From: Morinoia aosen
Taxonomy: Eukaryota; Arthropoda; Malacostraca; Amphipoda; Talitridae
Direction of reading: 5' to 3'
Assembly (NCBI GenBank): GCA_030386875.1
Contig: CM059569.1
Coordinates: forward strand, 47,841,842-47,905,841
DNA: 64,000 nucleotides
The notes below the pieces were generated by a model, which made no database searches, was not told the origin of the DNA, and saw only the letters and a program-made list of their open reading frames with translations. The translations under genes and the position numbers were made by a program. Shown piece after piece: positions 22,135-34,036 of the stretch (position 1 is its first letter; each line of letters starts with the position of its first letter).

Positions 22135-24052
22135 CGTTATGTTAGGTAAGGTTAGGAAAGGTAAGGTTAGGAAAGGTAAGGTTAGGAAAGGTAAGGTTAG
22201 GAAAGGTAAGGTTAGGAAAGGTAAGGTTAGGAAAGGTAAGGTTAGGAAAGGTAAGGTTAGGAAAGGTAAGGTTAGGAAAGGTAAGGTTAGGAAAGGTAAG
22301 GTAAGGTTAGGAAAGGTAAGGTAAGGTTAGGAAAGGTAAGGTAAGGTTAGGAAAGGTAAGGTAAGGTTAGGAAAGGTAAGGTGAGGTTAGGAAAGGTGAG
22401 GTTAGGAAAGGTGAGGTTAGGAAAGGTGAGGTTAGGAAAGGTGAGGTTAGGAAAGGTGAGGTTAGGAAAGGTGAGGTTAGGAAAGGTGAGGTTAGGAAAG
22501 GTAAGGTTAGGAAAGGTAAGGTTAGGAAAGGTAAGGTTAGGAAAGGTAAGGTTAGGAAAGGTAAGGTTAGGAAAGGTAAGGTTAGGAAAGGTAAGGTTAG
22601 GAAAGGTAAGGTTAGGAAAGGTAAGGTTAGGATAGGTAAGGTTAGGATAGGTAAGGTTAGGACAGGTAAGGTTAGGACAGGTAAGGTTGGGATAGGTAAG
22701 GTTGGGATAGGTAAGGTTGGGATAGGTAAGGTTGGGATAGGTAAGGTTGGGATAGGTAAGGTTGGGATAGGTAAGGTTGGGATAGGTAAGGTTGGGATAG
22801 GTAAGGTTGGGATAGGTAAGGTTGGGATAGGTAAGGTTGGGATAGGTAAGGTTAGGATAGGTAAGGTTAGGATAGGTAAGGTTAGGATAGGTAAGGTTAG
22901 GATAGGTAAGGTTAGGATAGGTAAGGTTAGGATAGGTAAGGTTAGGATAGGTAAGGTTAGGATAGGTAAGGTTAGGATAGGTAAGGTTAGGATAGGTAAG
23001 GTTAGGATAGGTAAGGTTAGGATAGGTAAGGTTAGGATAGGTAAGGTTAGGATAGGTAAGGTTAGGATAGGTAAGGTTAGGATAGGTAAGGTTAGGATAG
23101 GTAAGGTTAGGATAGGTAAGGTTAGGATAGGTAAGGTTAGGATAGGCAAGGTTAGGATAGGCAAGGTTAGGATAGGCAAGGTTAGGATAGGCAAGGTTAG
23201 GATAGGCAAGGTTAGGATAGGCAAGGTTAGGATAGGCAAGGTTAGGATAGGCAAGGTTAGGATAGGCAAGGTTAGGATAGGCAAGGTTAGGATAGGCAAG
23301 GTTAGGATAGGCAAGGTTAGGATAGGCAAGGTTAGGATAGGCAAGGTTAGGATAGGCAAGGTTAGGATAGGCAAGGTTAGGATAGGTAAGGTTAGGATAG
23401 GTAAGGTTAGGATAGGTAAGGTTAGGATAGGTAAGGTTAGGATAGGTAAGGTTAGGATAGGTAAGGTTAGGATAGGTAAGGTTAGGATAGGTAAGGTTAG
23501 GATAGGTAAGGTTAGGATAGGTAAGGTTAGGATAGGTAAGGTTAGGATAGGAAAGGTTAGGATAGGTAAGGTTAGGATAGGTAAGGTTAGGATAGGTAAG
23601 GTTAGGATAGGTAAGGTTAGGATAGGTAAGGTTAGGATAGGTAAGGTTAGGATAGGTAAGGTTAGGATAGGTAAGGTTAGGATAGGTAAGGTTAGGATAG
23701 GCAAGGTTAGGATAGGCAAGGTTAGGATAGGCAAGGTTAGGATAGGCAAGGTTAGGATAGGCAAGGTTAGGATAGGCAAGGTTAGGATAGGCAAGGTTAG
23801 GATAGGCAAGGTTAGGATAGGCAAGGTTAGGATAGGCAAGGTTAGGATAGGCAAGGTTAGGATAGGCAAGGTTAGGATAGGTAAGGTTAGGATAGGTAAG
23901 GTTAGGATAGGTAAGGTTAGGATAGGTAAGGTTAGGATAGGTAAGGTTAGGATAGGTAAGGTTAGGATAGATAAGGTTAGGATAGGTAAGGTTAGGATAG
24001 GTAAGGTTAGGATAGGTAAGGTTAGGATAGGTAAGGTTAGGATAGGTAAGGT
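22135..24052. repeat. telomere-like 15-bp array with higher-order variant blocks
   Basis: The basic unit is three pentamers, AGGTA-AGGTT-AGGAT, that is, variants of the arthropod telomere repeat (TTAGG)n. Variants come in blocks: AGGAA units (22146-22295), 20-bp four-pentamer units (22296-22380), GTGAG units (22381-22500), GTAAG/GAAAG (22501-22620), GTTGG units (22681-22845), T-type GTAAG/GATAG (22846-23145), C-type GCAAG (23146-23385), T-type (23386-23700), C-type (23701-23880) and T-type to the end. Because 15 is a multiple of 3 and no stop forms, the array reads as a long TYPNL/ILTLP frame on the minus strand; this is not a gene. Confidence 0.95.
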
Positions 24053-24560
24053 AGCAGTAGCTTCCCGTACCAGATTCATTAACTGTTTCTGGGGGTGACT
24101 TGACTTTGAACTCTCGACACATAAGGGAATAAAATATATATCTGTCAGGCCAAGTGCGTGCCTGCTTTCACTGTGCCAAGTATTGCTTTCGTTGGGCTTC
24201 GATCATCTTTTAGGGTGATCAATAGCGCGGTCGATAGCGTGCTAGCGCGGTGATTTATAGTCCTGAGTTCGAGTCTCGCGAACTCCTCGTTTATTTATTT
24301 GAAAAACCTTGTGGAAGCAGTAGCTTTCCGTACCAGATTCATTAACTGTTTCTGGGGGTGACTTCACTTTGAACTCTTGATACATAAGGGAATAAAGTAT
24401 ATATCTGTCGGGCAAAGTGCGTGCCTGCTTTCACTGTGCCAAGCATTGCTTCCGTTGGGCTTCGATCATCTTTTAGGGTGATCGATAGCGCGGTCGATAG
24501 CGTGCTAGCGCGGTGATTTATAGTCCTGAGTTTGAGTCTCGCAAACTTCTCGTACATTTA
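24053..24560. repeat. 263-bp tandem duplication flanking the telomere-like array
   Basis: GCAGTAGCTTCCCGTACCAG at 24054 returns as GCAGTAGCTTTCCGTACCAG at 24317, and the following sequence stays similar to about 24555. Each copy carries a tRNA-like Pol III promoter near its 3' end. Confidence 0.9.
24215..24290 (+). promoter_or_regulatory. tRNA-like Pol III promoter (box A and box B)
   Basis: TAGCGCGGTCG at 24223-24233 fits box A with one mismatch and GTTCGAGTC at 24267-24275 fits box B exactly. The spacing is tRNA-like. A four-base-pair D-arm can be drawn, but the other arms are poor, so this looks like the head of a tRNA-derived SINE, not a working tRNA gene. In the second copy (about 24478-24553) box B is mutated to GTTTGAGTC. 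Confidence 0.6.
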
Positions 24561-25035
24561 CTGATGGATAAATATGCTGGAAATTGTGGAGTTGAATTAG
24601 CTTGTATCACAGATACACTCATCACACATATTCGGCTAGCTTTGGATGGACGCAGCTTTTACTATAGGAGATTGGCTTCAGAGGAGGCATCTGGACTTTT
24701 TTTTTCAAGCATTCTTTTGGTTGCATGTGAATCTGCGGTTTGAATCAGAGTATTGTGCTTTTTTATTGGGATAAAGAATCTTTTATCTCAGCTTGGAGCC
24801 TTGGATTGGTTGTGACCCAGTTACTGGGTAGAGCTCCTAATGTTACAAGGATTACAGGGATTCTTTTCAGGAGATCATCCCAGTTGTTCAACTTTTTTTG
24901 TCCGATTCGTTTGAAAATTTGCCGGTATATGTATTTTTGGAAGTGAACACTTTTTACTCGTGTCACTTTTTTGATTTAGGCCTTAGTTTTTTTTCAAGAA
25001 AAATTAGTTTTTGGTATATTTTTATGGATATTTCA
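24561..25035. other. intergenic, no gene seen
   Basis: No supported feature. Confidence 0.4.
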
Positions 25036-25333
25036 AAACGCTACTCCTAATTGAATTTTGATGCCAGAACAAAAACAAAGACAGTTTTAGAATCCTTGAA
25101 GCATTTCTTACAAGAAAATGAAGGGAAATTTTAACATTTTGAAAAAAATTTTGTGATGAGCGATTTTTATTATTACACCACGAAAAAATTATTTTTGGGT
25201 TCAAAGCTATATAACTTTCTACCTTAAATTTGGAAAAAAGCCTTCATTTTATTGATAAAAATGTTTCAAAGATTCCAAAACTGTTTTGGTTTTGTTCCAG
25301 CATCAAAACTCAATGAGGAGTACGGTTTTAATG
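25036..25333. repeat. imperfect foldback (MITE-like)
   Basis: The left arm (CTACTCCTAATTGAATTTTG, CAGAACAAAAACAAAGACAG, TTTTAGAATC) is mirrored by the right arm ending at 25333 (GATTCCAAAACTG, TTTTGTTCCAGCATC, CTCAATGAGGAG). The spacer is AT-rich. Confidence 0.65.
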
Positions 25334-25562
25334 TTGAAAGTTAGAGGTGTTGGGTATAAGCCATCAACCAAATTTTTTGTGGAAGTGTAATATAATGGAC
25401 AATGTATATATGTAATGGAATGCAGTTTTAATTTTTATTTTGATAATTTCCAAACTTCATATTCACTTCATACTTCATATTTTTATAACTTCATATTCAC
25501 ACTGTGAATTGTGATTTCCAAACCCAAAAAAAAAAAAAAAATTCATGTATATGAAATTTTTT

Positions 25563-27480
25563 GGTCAATGTCCAGCATGATGCAATCAAAGGAAATGAAA
25601 ATTTTATTCCCAAGAATCACCAAAGGAACCCATTTGATAACGTTTTACACGAATGACATTCTGCTCTCTGATGCGTTATTTTTTAATTATTGAGCTTTGA
25701 AGTCATATGTAAAATCGCTTTCTCGCGCAAAACGTGGAACACAAAGTACAAACAGGTTGGGTCAGGACAGCCAAAGTTCGGATCACGAGGTGTTAAAGTT
25801 TTTGCCAGAACTTCGTAGAAACAAGAGAATGATAGAAATTGTTAATAAATTAATAAAAAAATATTGTTATCAGTTAATAACACTAAAAAATTAACGTACA
25901 ATTTCTTGTATTTTGTGCTTTCGACGTTTTTGTTTAGCCGTCATTATTACGTCGTCATCTTTACAGTCAGCTCACATATGGCGCCACGTGATACCATTAC
26001 CTTTACAGTCAGCTCACAGATGGCGCCACTTGGTACGGCCGCCGGCATCATGGAGCAGATGTAAACACAATTGTTTGTGACCTTTATGGGTTGCTTTCAA
26101 CCTTTATTTATAATTTTTACTAAAAGAACTGTGGCTACCCTTCACAACCCAACCTTTTTACATTTGTAATAGGGGGTTAATTACCGTTATTAATGAAATT
26201 CTGGATGGCGCGCTTGCTTCCTTTGGCACGCGGAAGCCAATTTCAAAGTTGGGTAAATCTGAAGGATATGTCAGTTATCGATTTTGTAAATTTCGATGCC
26301 TTAGCATAGTTAATTAGATCGAAATAAACAAGTTTTCTTCTATGCACTTTCCGTCTCAAATGAGTATTTTATTAGTTAAAGCAGTAAATGACTTACCGCA
26401 ACTCCAGTGTTTGAAGCGGCAAGTAATTCAAGGAGCACGTCGGACAGCAACACTGCAATGCGCACTCGCTTCCAGCGCGGTCGTCATCAAAGACGAAACC
26501 AAACCTACCGCTATACCTTGTTAAATACTCATTTGACGAAAAAAGGGTAAATGTTGAGGACTTGACCATAATCGATTTTCCACTTTTTGATCAACAAAGA
26601 TTGTTGATCAGACCAAAATAAACAAGTTTTCTTCAATGCACTTTCCGGCGGAAATGAGTATTTTAAAAGTTATGGCGTTAAATGAGTTACCGGAACTCCA
26701 GTGTGCATCACCCTATTACAAACGTAAAGAGGTTGGGTCGTGAGGGGTAGCCACAGTTCTTTTAGTTTTATAGTTTTCACTAAAAGAACTGTTGCTACCC
26801 CTCACGACCCAACCTCTTTACATTTGTAATAGGGGGTTTGCTCTTCGTCGGCTTGGTTGGCGCGCGGGAACGCCTGTTTACTTTCACGTCGGACCGTGCG
26901 GTGTATTTTTCCCCGCCTAAAACACTGGAGTTACAGTAACTCATTTAATGCCATAACTTTTAAAATACTTATTTCCGCCGGAAAGTGCATTGAAGAAAAC
27001 TTGTTTATTTTGGTCTCATCAACAATCTTTATTGATCAAAGAGTGGAAAATCGATTATGGTCAAGTCCTCAACATTTACCGAAAAAAGTGTATAGAAGAA
27101 AAGTTGTTTATTTCGATGTTATTACCATGATTCAAGCAACAAAAATTCAAAAATCGATGAGTAGCTGTTTATTCGAGCGCATTCGTCATCAAAGACAAAA
27201 CTAAACTTACCGCTATAAATCGTAAAATACTCATTTGAGACGGAAAGTGCATAGAAGAAAAGTGTTTATTTTGATTCAATTAATTGGGTTCAGGCACTAA
27301 AAAGTGGAAAATCGACAACTGACATATCCTTCAGATTTACCCAAAGTTGAATAATTCAAAAATAACGCATCAGAGAGCAGAATGTCATTCTTGTAAATCA
27401 TTATTAAATGGGTTCCTTTAGTGATTCTTGGGAATAAAATTTTCATTTCCTTTGATTGCATTGTGCTGGACGTTGACTAA
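25563..27480. repeat. composite long foldback element with nested palindromes
   Basis: The outer arms 25563-25700 and about 27345-27480 are inverted copies (TGATGCAATCAAAGG..; CTCTCTGATGCGTTATT). Inside are further mirrored modules: 26275-26540 against 27190-27350 (ATGAGTATTTTA, GTGCATAGAAGAAAA), 26555-26712 against 26925-27065 (TTTCCGGCGGAAATGAGTAT, AACTCCAGTG), and a central palindrome 26708-26840 made of family-F arms (AACGTAAAGAGGTTGGGTCG). All short frames inside are antiparallel shadows. Confidence 0.8.
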
Positions 27481-27489
27481 TTTTATTCT

Positions 27490-27802
27490 AACTGGCTTCT
27501 ATGAATAATTCAGCATTTACTCATTTTATACACCAATTGCTTTATTTGAACTTGAAATTGAGGGTTGACAGTGTCGGGGCCTTTGTAATGGCATACAATT
27601 CCCTCCTTAATACTAGCATAAATGAGTTCAGCGCCTGTGTATCAGACTTGTCCAATACACCACTCAGGATCCAACAATCCTTGTCACAAGTTTACAAACT
27701 GCCCTTAGATGGCAACACTGGGATAACCAGTATGTCAAGACACCATCTCCATGCATGGTGGGTCATTACAGTCCACTCTACATGACTGGCTCATTCCAGT
27801 CA
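27490..27802 (-). other. 3' untranslated end of LINE family N (copy 1)
   Basis: Matches the sequence following the C-terminal frame of the second copy at 56940-57195 (CCAGTGTTGCC/ATCCCAGTGATGCC, CTGAACTC, GGCCCCGACACTGTC). It ends in CAATTTCAAGTTCAAATAAAG, which may carry the polyadenylation signal. Confidence 0.65.
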
Positions 27803-28126
27803 CTATCTTTTACTCCAGGCACATACAAGAAGAACATTCATAGCTTCAATGATACTCAAATTACACTCCCGATTTAGTCCAACAATACAGCGCATACCAC
27901 AATCATCTTCAGCACATCTGGCATACCACTCATTTTCTCCATACTGCTCAAACCCCACAATCATGAAACTCTCTCTCTCTTGCTCATACCTACTACACTC
28001 CAGCACAAAATGCTCAATTGTTTCCTCCACTCCCTTATCACACTGCTGACATAGTTTATTATTATTCTCATTCCACCTCCATGTACGCCTATTCACGCAT
28101 ATAAGGGAGCTATTGTAAATAAACAA
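27803..28126 (-). pseudogene. LINE ORF2 C-terminal fragment, family N, copy 1
   Basis: A 107-residue frame contains LCQQCDKGVEETIEHFVLEC, the CxxC..E...H...C zinc-binding end typical of non-LTR retrotransposon reverse transcriptases. It is followed by YGENEWYARCAEDDCG and the terminal NLSIIEAMNVLLVCAW. A second copy at 56715-56940 shares most residues, including the stop region. This is a 5'-truncated insertion, as is usual for LINEs. Its relation to the ORF1/ORF2 element at 61140-64000 is plausible but not shown. Confidence 0.75.
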
Positions 28127-28471
28127 ATAGCATAGGAAAATAATGGGTTTAAAATTTGATTATCTACGAGCAAGGGGACTTAGGGGTGTTTACAGTTGAG
28201 AGGGTTGCGCGGAGTAATTTCAAACTGGAACAAGGGACACGTCAGAGTAGAGAGGTGACGCTCAATAACGAACCAATTAGAAGTCTAGAATTTTTGCGGG
28301 CATCCCGCACAGCTACAGTGCGCGCCCATTGTTCGAGCGGAGGTATATAAGTGCCGGGAGTATAGGCTAGCTGGGCAATTTGGCATTTGTCTGGTGCTAT
28401 ACAAGATGTAGGACTCCGCGATCCACGAGGGGAGGAGGGTAGGGCATTCTCAGCGACGTGGTATTCTCTGC
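28127..28471. other. unassigned region with a TATA-like site
   Basis: No gene. TATATAA at 28344-28350 sits in a GC-rich context (GGAGG...GTGCCGGGAG) that resembles a core promoter of an LTR or small repeat, but no transcribed product can be identified. It ends in a short telomere-like run AGGTTAGGTTAGGTTA near 28466-28482. Confidence 0.4.
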
Positions 28472-28775
28472 AAAGGTTAGGTTAGGTTAACATCGGCATC
28501 TTTGGGATGCTTTATTTCCAATCAAGCCTGATACATATGATCTAAGCATTGGTTTTTCAAATGTCTTATAACTAACCCTATATATAGGACACCATGACGG
28601 TTCCCCCGTAAAGCCGGTACCCATTTCCGACACCTGGGTTGAGTGGGGTATTGTGCTTGAGCTTTCCCTTATACCCAACGGGGAAAATCTCCGCGCCAGC
28701 GCCGGGATACGAACCCGCGACTCCAACATACGAGCCCGAACCCTTAACCACTGTACCACGAAGAGCAGCTGCAGC
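28472..28775 (-). mobile_element. tRNA-derived SINE
   Basis: On the minus strand, box A TGGTACAGTGG (28748-28758) and box B GGTTCGTATCC (28705-28715) lie 32 bp apart, as in a tRNA head. They are followed by a non-tRNA body (CCCCGTTGGGTATAAGGG, GTGTCGGAAATGGGTACC). The 3' end runs into an (AACCT)n tail near 28470, which may be the SINE tail or its target. No close second copy is in the window. Confidence 0.8.
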
Positions 28776-29453
28776 TGGGAAGCCTCCGTGGCTTCGCGGG
28801 CTGCATCATAGTGTACGAAATGACGCCCATTAAGCTAGCTGAAGCGTCGTGGGTCTTACCATCTATCCACCAATTTAAAGGAAAGTGATGCAGGCCTATG
28901 AACGTGGCAGTCTTTTTGCATAGGCGCCAGTAGATTAGGAAGAGCTCGGAGATATTCCATCATCTTCTTCGAGCAGCATGATTGATAGGAGCCCTCAGCC
29001 ATATGGCTCCAGGATTTGTGTAACTTGCCATTACGTGATTTGTGCTATTCGCGCGCGCTGTGATCGCCTGGGATTGCATATAGGATGTGTTGCTTCTAGG
29101 ATGCAGCGGTTGTGTTGCGTTACAAAGAGCACGCGCAAGTAATTTTCATTGGGATTGTGTTTCGTAAATTTCTCAATGTTTGCCGAAGATGCTTCATGTC
29201 AAATCACGTGTTCATTAGCACTTGAATAAAGTAATAATAAATATCAGCCAGGTGTTTCATTTTCCCGTGTTGAACTGGGGTGCTGAGGGGGACGGGCAGA
29301 TCAGTAGTTACTCTACTTCTATTTTCCATCTGTTCTATCATTTCTCCTTTTGTGTTGCTTCAGCCCTGATTTTCATCTTTCGATCACTATACTATGAGGT
29401 TTAAAGCCATCGCTACGAACAGTTTAGGCGTCAGCCAAATATCTGTTTTGTGA
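28776..29453. other. intergenic, no gene seen
   Basis: No supported frame or repeat. Confidence 0.4.
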
Positions 29454-32400
29454 CACCCCAAAATTTTTCCAACTTTTTTTCCAAGTAGTTTTACAAGATT
29501 TTCTTCTAAGACTTAAGACCCACTTTTTCCAACTTTTTTCCATTTTCCAAGATTTTCTCCAAAAATTTTCGCAAGATTTTTCATAAATTTTAAGGTCAAC
29601 CCAGGGACTTTCGGACCCAATGGGCCATTTGTGTTTCTTTGTTGAAGAAGGATCCTTAGGTGGTGGGCAATTGTGTCCTAAAATTTTAGGGGGCTATACG
29701 GGCGTTAGATTCCCTAAATTTTTATTCAAGATTTTCCCGTTATTTTTCCCAAATTTTCGCAAAATTTTCCCAAGGTTTTCAAAGATATTTCTATGATTTT
29801 TCTATGATTTTTCGAAGGTTTCCCAAAGTTTTTCTCAAGATTTTCCCACGATTTTTCCAAGATTTTCCAAAAACTTTCCAAGATTTTCCCTAGGTTTTTC
29901 CAAGATTTTTCCAAGATTTTTCAAGATTTTCCCCAGATTTTTCCATGATTTTCCCAAGATTTTCCAAAAATATTTCCAAGAATTTTCAAAAAATTTCCTA
30001 AGATTTTTTCAAAATTTCTCGCAATTTTTCCAAATTTTTCCGAATTTTTCCAAGATTTTCAAAAAATTTTCTTAAGATTTTTACAGGGTTTTTCCAAGAT
30101 TCTCCCATGATTTTCCAAATATTTTCCTAAGATTCTCACAAGATTCTCCAAAGATTTTTCCCAGATTTTTAAAAGATTTTCCCATGATTTTCCCATGATA
30201 TTTCCAGGATTTTCCCCGAGATTTTCCCGGTATTTCCCACGACTTTCCCAGGATTTTCCCAAGATCTTCCCAAGAACTTTCAATGATTTTTCTATGAAAT
30301 TCCCAAGAAATTCCAAAGAAATATCAAAGAAATCCCCCAAGAAATTCCCAAGTAATTCCCAAGAAACTCCCAAAAATTCCCAAAAATTTCTCAAGACCTT
30401 CCCAAGATTTTCCCAATAAGAAATTCGCAAAAATTTCCCAAGAATTTTTCATGATTTTCCACGAAATTCCCAAGAACTTCCAAAGATTTTCCAAAGATTT
30501 TCCCAAAAATTTCCCAAGAATTTCCTAAGAATTTCCCAAAATTTCCCAAAATTTTCCTAAGAATTTCCCACGAAATTCCCAAGAAATTCCTCAAAAAATC
30601 CCAAGAATTTTTTCAAAATTCTCAAGATTTTTCTAAGAAATTCTCAAAAAATTCCTAAGAATTTCCCGAGAATTTCCAAAGATTTTCCACAAAAATTCCC
30701 AAGAATTTCCCCAGAAATTTCTAAGTCTCCCAAAAAACTCCCAAAATTTTCTCAAGAAATTCCCCGGAATTTCCCGAGAATTTCCCAAGATTCTCCCATG
30801 AAATTCCCAAGGATTTCATAAGAAATTACAAAGAATTTCCCAAGAATTCCCACGAAATTCTCTAGAAATTCCAAATTTTTTTTTAAAAATTTTCGAGAAT
30901 TCCCAGGATACTCCCAAGAAATTCTCACGAAATTCCCAAGATTTTCCCAAGGAATTCCCATGAATTTCCCAGGAATTTCCCAAGATTTTCTCTAGAAAAT
31001 CTCAAGAAATTCCAAAGAATTTAATGAAAATTCCCATGAATTTTCTAAAAAATTCCCAAGAAATTCCCAAAAAATTCCCAAGATTTTCCTAAGAAATTCC
31101 CAAAATTTTTCCAAGAAATTCCCAAGATTTTCACAAGGAATTCCCATGAATTTCCCAAGAAATTCTCAAGAAATTTTCAAGATTTTCCCAAGATTTTCCC
31201 AAGAAATTCCCAAGAATTCCCAAGAAATTCCCAAAAAATTCTCAAGAAATTCCCAATAATTTTTCAAGATTTCCCCATGATTTTCCCAAGAAATTCCCAA
31301 GAAATACCCAAGAAATTCACAAGCTTTTCCCATTATTTTCCCAAGAAATTCCCAAGAATTTCCCAAAAAATTCCCAAGAATTTCTTTAGAATTTCCCAAG
31401 AAATTCCAAAAAATTCACAAGAAATTCACCAGCTTTTCCCAAGAAATTCCTAAGAAATTCCAAAGAATTTCTTTTGAATTTCCCAAGAAATTCTCAAGAA
31501 TTTTTCAAGATTTTCCAAAGATTTTCCCAAGAAATTCCCAAGAAATTCCCAGGATATTCACAAGCTTTTCCCAAGTTTTTCCCAAGAAATTCCCAAGAAT
31601 TTTTCAAGATTTTCTCAAGGTTTTCCCAAGATTTTCCCAAGAATTTCCCAAGAATTTCCCTAGAAATTCCCAAGAATTTTTTAAAAAATCCCTAGAATTT
31701 CGCAGGACTCTCCCAAAAAATTCCCCGAGAAATTCGCGAGAAATTCACAAGAAATTTAGAAGCTTTCACCAAGATTTTCCCAAGAAATTCGAAAGAATTC
31801 CACAAGAAATTCCCTAGATTTTCGCAAGAAATTCCCAAAAATTTCTCTAAAATTTTTCAAGATTTTCCCAAGAATTTCTTTAGAATTTCCCAAGAAAAGC
31901 TCAAAAAATTCACAAGAAATTCTCAAGATTTTCCCAAGATTTTCCCAAGAAATTCAAAAGGAATTCACAAGCTTTTCCGAAGATTTTCCAAAGAAATTCC
32001 CAAAAATTTCTTTAGAATTTCCCAAGAAATTCCCAAGAATTTTTCAAAATTTTCCAAAGAAGTTCCCAAGAAATTCACAAGAATTTCCCAAGAAATTCCC
32101 AACAACTTCCCAAGAATTTCCCAAGAATTTCCCAAGAATTTCCCAAGAAATTCCCAAGAAATTCCAAAGAATTTCACAAGAAATTCCCGAGAAATTCCCA
32201 AGAAATTCCCAAGAATTTCTCAAGAATTTCCCAAGAAATTCCCAAGAAATTCACAAGAAATTCCCAAGAATTTCCCAAGATTTTCCAAAGAAATTCCCAA
32301 GAAAACCCAAAGAAATTCCCAAGAAATTCCCAAGAATTTTTCAAGATTTTCCCAAGAAATTTCGAAGAAATTCCCAAGAATTTCTCAAGAATTTCCCAAG

Positions 32401-32467
32401 AAATTCCCAAGAAATTCCGAAGAAATTCCCAAGAATTTCCCAAGAATTTCCCCAGAAATTCCCAAGA
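29454..32467. repeat. about 3 kb of 12-bp minisatellite (CAAGATTTTCCC / CAAGAAATTCCC)
   Basis: Units drift from loose TTTTTCCAAC and CAAGATTTTCCC at the left to CAAGAAATTCCC at the right. The 12-bp period is a multiple of three, so both strands give long Lys/Phe/Asn or Trp/Phe/Gly-rich open frames with no gene content. Homogeneity increases to the right, suggesting younger expansion there. Confidence 0.95.
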
Positions 32468-32820
32468 AAATGTAAAACTTCTCGGGGAAGTTTTACATTT
32501 TTGAATGCTATGTCGTGTTGAATTTCACACTGGTGATTGTCATGAGCATCTCGCATTAGTGCACTTGTGCGCATTTTTTCCTTCGTTCAACATTTCCATG
32601 TGCTTTAATCATTGCATTCAAGTATCTTGTGTGCTCGTATTTCAACCCACGTGTTCGTAAAAATAAAACCAGGTTCAATCTTCACTCTTATATTGTCCAT
32701 GCTTTTATGTAGGATACATGCGAGCGCAAAGGTGTACATCATATTTATTTAGGTCAGAGGTTGAAAGTCCTCTAATGCGTGCGTGATTAGTAACCCTTTT
32801 CACGTGTCGCGACACTAATT
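32468..32820. other. unique spacer inside the 12-bp array
   Basis: About 350 bp unrelated to the array. It begins with a hairpin, ATGTAAAACTTC then GAAGTTTTACAT, around 32469-32501. This may be an insertion into the array or a surviving original segment. No coding. Confidence 0.6.
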
Positions 32821-33390
32821 TCCAATAAAATCCTAAGAAATTCCCAAGAAATTCCCAAGAATTTTCTAAGATTTTCCCAAGAAATTCCTAAGAATTTCCC
32901 TAGAAATTCCCAAGTTTTTCCCAAAGAAATTGAAAAAAAAATTTCCCCAAAATTTCCCAAGAAATTCCCAAGAATTTCCAAGGAATGTCCCAAGAATTTC
33001 CAAGCATTGCCCAAGGTTTTTCGAAGAATTTCACAAGAATTTCCCAAGAAATTCACTAGAAATTCCCAAGAATTTTCCAAGAAATTCCTAAGAATTTCCC
33101 AAGAATTTCACAATAAATTCAAAAGAATTTTTAAAGATTTTCCAAAAAATTCCCAAGAATTTCCCAAGAAATTCCCAAGAATTTCCAAAAATTTTCCCAA
33201 GAAATTCCCAAGAATTTCCCAAGATTTTCCCATGAAATTCCCATGAATTTCCCAAGAAATTCCCAAGAAATTCCCAAGAATTTCACAAGAATTTTTAAAA
33301 AATTTCCAAAAATTTTCCAAGAAATTCCCAAGCTTGTCTCAAAAATTTTCCAAAAATTTCTACAGCAAGATTTTTCCAAGAAATTCCTGT
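32821..33390. repeat. 12-bp minisatellite, continuation
   Basis: Same CAAGAAATTCCC-type units, somewhat less regular. Ends abruptly at TTCCTGTTATGG. Confidence 0.9.
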
Positions 33391-34036
33391 TATGGTGCGT
33401 CGTTCTTCTCCTCTCATTTTCATCATTGTCGCTTTCAGTTGCCGTCAATTCTTTTGATGTTCGTCGTGATTTAAATTAAGGTCACAATTCTTTTATTTTT
33501 CGTTGACAAAGATCAATCGAGACTTTCCAAAGTCTCCAATATAATTAGTATTTTACGTTATTCAATTAATCAATTGATATGTTAGCGGGTTAACCTTTTT
33601 TCTCTTTAACATGCAGAAGCGAAAACCTTCTCTTACATAATGGGAAATTCAGAAGGCATTAACATCGTAACCTAAACTCGACACAGAAAAAATTGATATA
33701 GAAAAATGAATCTAACGCACCTAGTTACATTTTAAAAAAAACATCGGATGTTCGCTGAATATTTTCTATGAATAATACCTACTGCACAGAAGCTAGATAT
33801 GAGGATGCGTTAGAATGGATACGTGCTATGATCTTATGAATGAGACTCATCTTATCCGTGGATTCCGAGATGATATTGTTATATGCTCCGGGGACTGCTT
33901 TTGTTTATTTCGTTAAGATGTACTCTGTTACACTGAATTCACATGGCAAAGATTTGACAAAGCCATGCCCGAAGGCAGGCTGTCTAGAGAAGCGCACTTC
34001 CTCCCTCGTTAGCAGCCCGAGGCTTAATGCCTGCGT
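33391..34036. other. intergenic, left flank of hAT element 1
   Basis: No gene recognised. The hAT target site TCCCCTCG is at 34037-34044. Confidence 0.4.

Noticed and set aside
22347..24122. Minus-strand frames of 570-591 codons made of TYPNL or ILTLP repeats
   Set aside because: The 15-bp telomere-like unit is a multiple of three and has no stop in these frames, so the long frames are a consequence of periodicity.
24215..24290. Functional tRNA gene
   Set aside because: Box A and box B fit, but the acceptor and anticodon stems pair poorly and the unit is part of a larger duplicated repeat.
29700..33450. Many Trp/Phe/Gly- or Lys/Phe/Pro-rich frames on both strands
   Set aside because: All lie in the 12-bp minisatellite. 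Frames change strand and phase freely and contain no unique sequence.
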